Source: Chromatiales bacterium
GTDB lineage: Bacteria; Pseudomonadota; Gammaproteobacteria; Steroidobacterales; GCA-2729495
Length of the DNA: 64,000 nt
Direction: 5' to 3'
Assembly (NCBI GenBank): GCA_024234935.1
Contig: JACKNI010000001.1
Span: 1-64,000, forward strand
The notes under the pieces are model-generated. The model worked only from the letters and a program-made list of their open reading frames with translations. It ran no database searches and had not been told where the DNA came from. Both the position numbers and the translations under genes were made by a program. How positions within the stretch are numbered: position 1 is the stretch's first letter; each line of letters begins with the position of its first letter. This document shows positions 63,893-64,000 of the stretch, piece by piece.

Positions 63893-64000
63893 GTGAAGAC
63901 AAATTTCCTTCTGGCTACAGCTTTGTTGATTGCCGCAGGGTCTGCAAATGCGGCCTCCGTCTCCTACTACATGAACCAGAGCAATGAAGAGGGAACCTGG
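63893..64000 (+). CDS. Secreted protein, N-terminal fragment
   Basis: A GTG at 63893 after GGGGGGTC opens a frame that runs to the window end. It encodes a signal peptide (KTNFLLATALLIAAGSANA) with cleavage after ANA and a mature start ASVSYYMNQSNEEGTW. By its position behind the shared promoter element it may be another CTERM surface protein, but the C-terminus is outside. Confidence 0.7.
   Translation, partial: MKTNFLLATALLIAAGSANAASVSYYMNQSNEEGTW

Overview
The window is GC-rich, densely coded bacterial DNA. TonB-dependent receptors, RND and MacAB-type exporters, a HiPIP with a Tat signal, glutaminyl-tRNA synthetase and GTAGGAGCGGCTTCAGCC-type REP palindromes point to a gammaproteobacterium of the Xanthomonadales/Nevskiales/Steroidobacterales kind. 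That placement is inference from gene content; there is no rRNA gene to confirm it. I saw no tRNA, rRNA or CRISPR array.

Layout. 1-333: end of a WecG/TagA glycosyltransferase. 352-3485: FAD-linked oxidase and a dihydropyrimidinase-type amidohydrolase. 3510-5842: a small unknown gene and glnS, both ending inside REP palindromes. 5839-10913 (minus): adaptor, RND pump and SAM hydrolase operon. 11279-14184: HiPIP, mobB, moeA and a TorD-type chaperone, i.e. molybdoenzyme maturation without the molybdoenzyme. 14184-19462: MFS transporter, TonB receptor and a nitrilase-fold protein with Ser at the nucleophile position. 19471-23721: TetR regulator, SDR, DUF1330 protein, 4-hydroxybutyryl-CoA dehydratase-like protein, NnrU. 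23765-26891: bioF-bioD-bioA with 4-base overlaps. 26937-38376: luciferase-like oxidoreductase, a second RND system, cytochrome b561, a three-gene MacAB-like exporter and a membrane-anchored disulfide reductase fusion. 38433-46223: aldehyde dehydrogenase, large TonB receptor, a Tat-exported ThDP enzyme and an aldo/keto reductase. 46220-47446: a REP interrupted by an IS110 element. 47534-49172: malonyltransferase-like protein and DedA protein. 49208-58102 (minus): propionyl-CoA to succinyl-CoA operon (CitE-like lyase, methylmalonyl-CoA mutase, PccB, PccA, MeaB, epimerase) ending with a ParA-like ATPase. 58191-60584: penicillin acylase family enzyme. 60767-64000: secreted proteins, three with C-terminal VPxPA/PEP-CTERM-like sorting signals.

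The most striking structure is the IS110 element at 46283-47443. Its 5' non-coding region folds into two loops, and four short guide segments can be read by eye. Two match the REP site in which the element sits and two match the element's own ends, as expected of a bridge RNA. All three full REPs supply the TAG stop codon of adjoining genes through their GTAG tips. The two last secreted-protein genes share an upstream motif pair with identical 74-base spacing, which suggests a common promoter design.

The two RND systems, the MacAB-like exporter, the two TonB receptors and the MFS carrier make this a transport-rich region. The CoA-ester genes (AbfD-like dehydratase, propionyl-CoA carboxylase, mutase, CitE-like lyase) suggest use of fatty, branched or aromatic carbon. 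Directions and overlaps come from the sequence; substrates are mostly inference.
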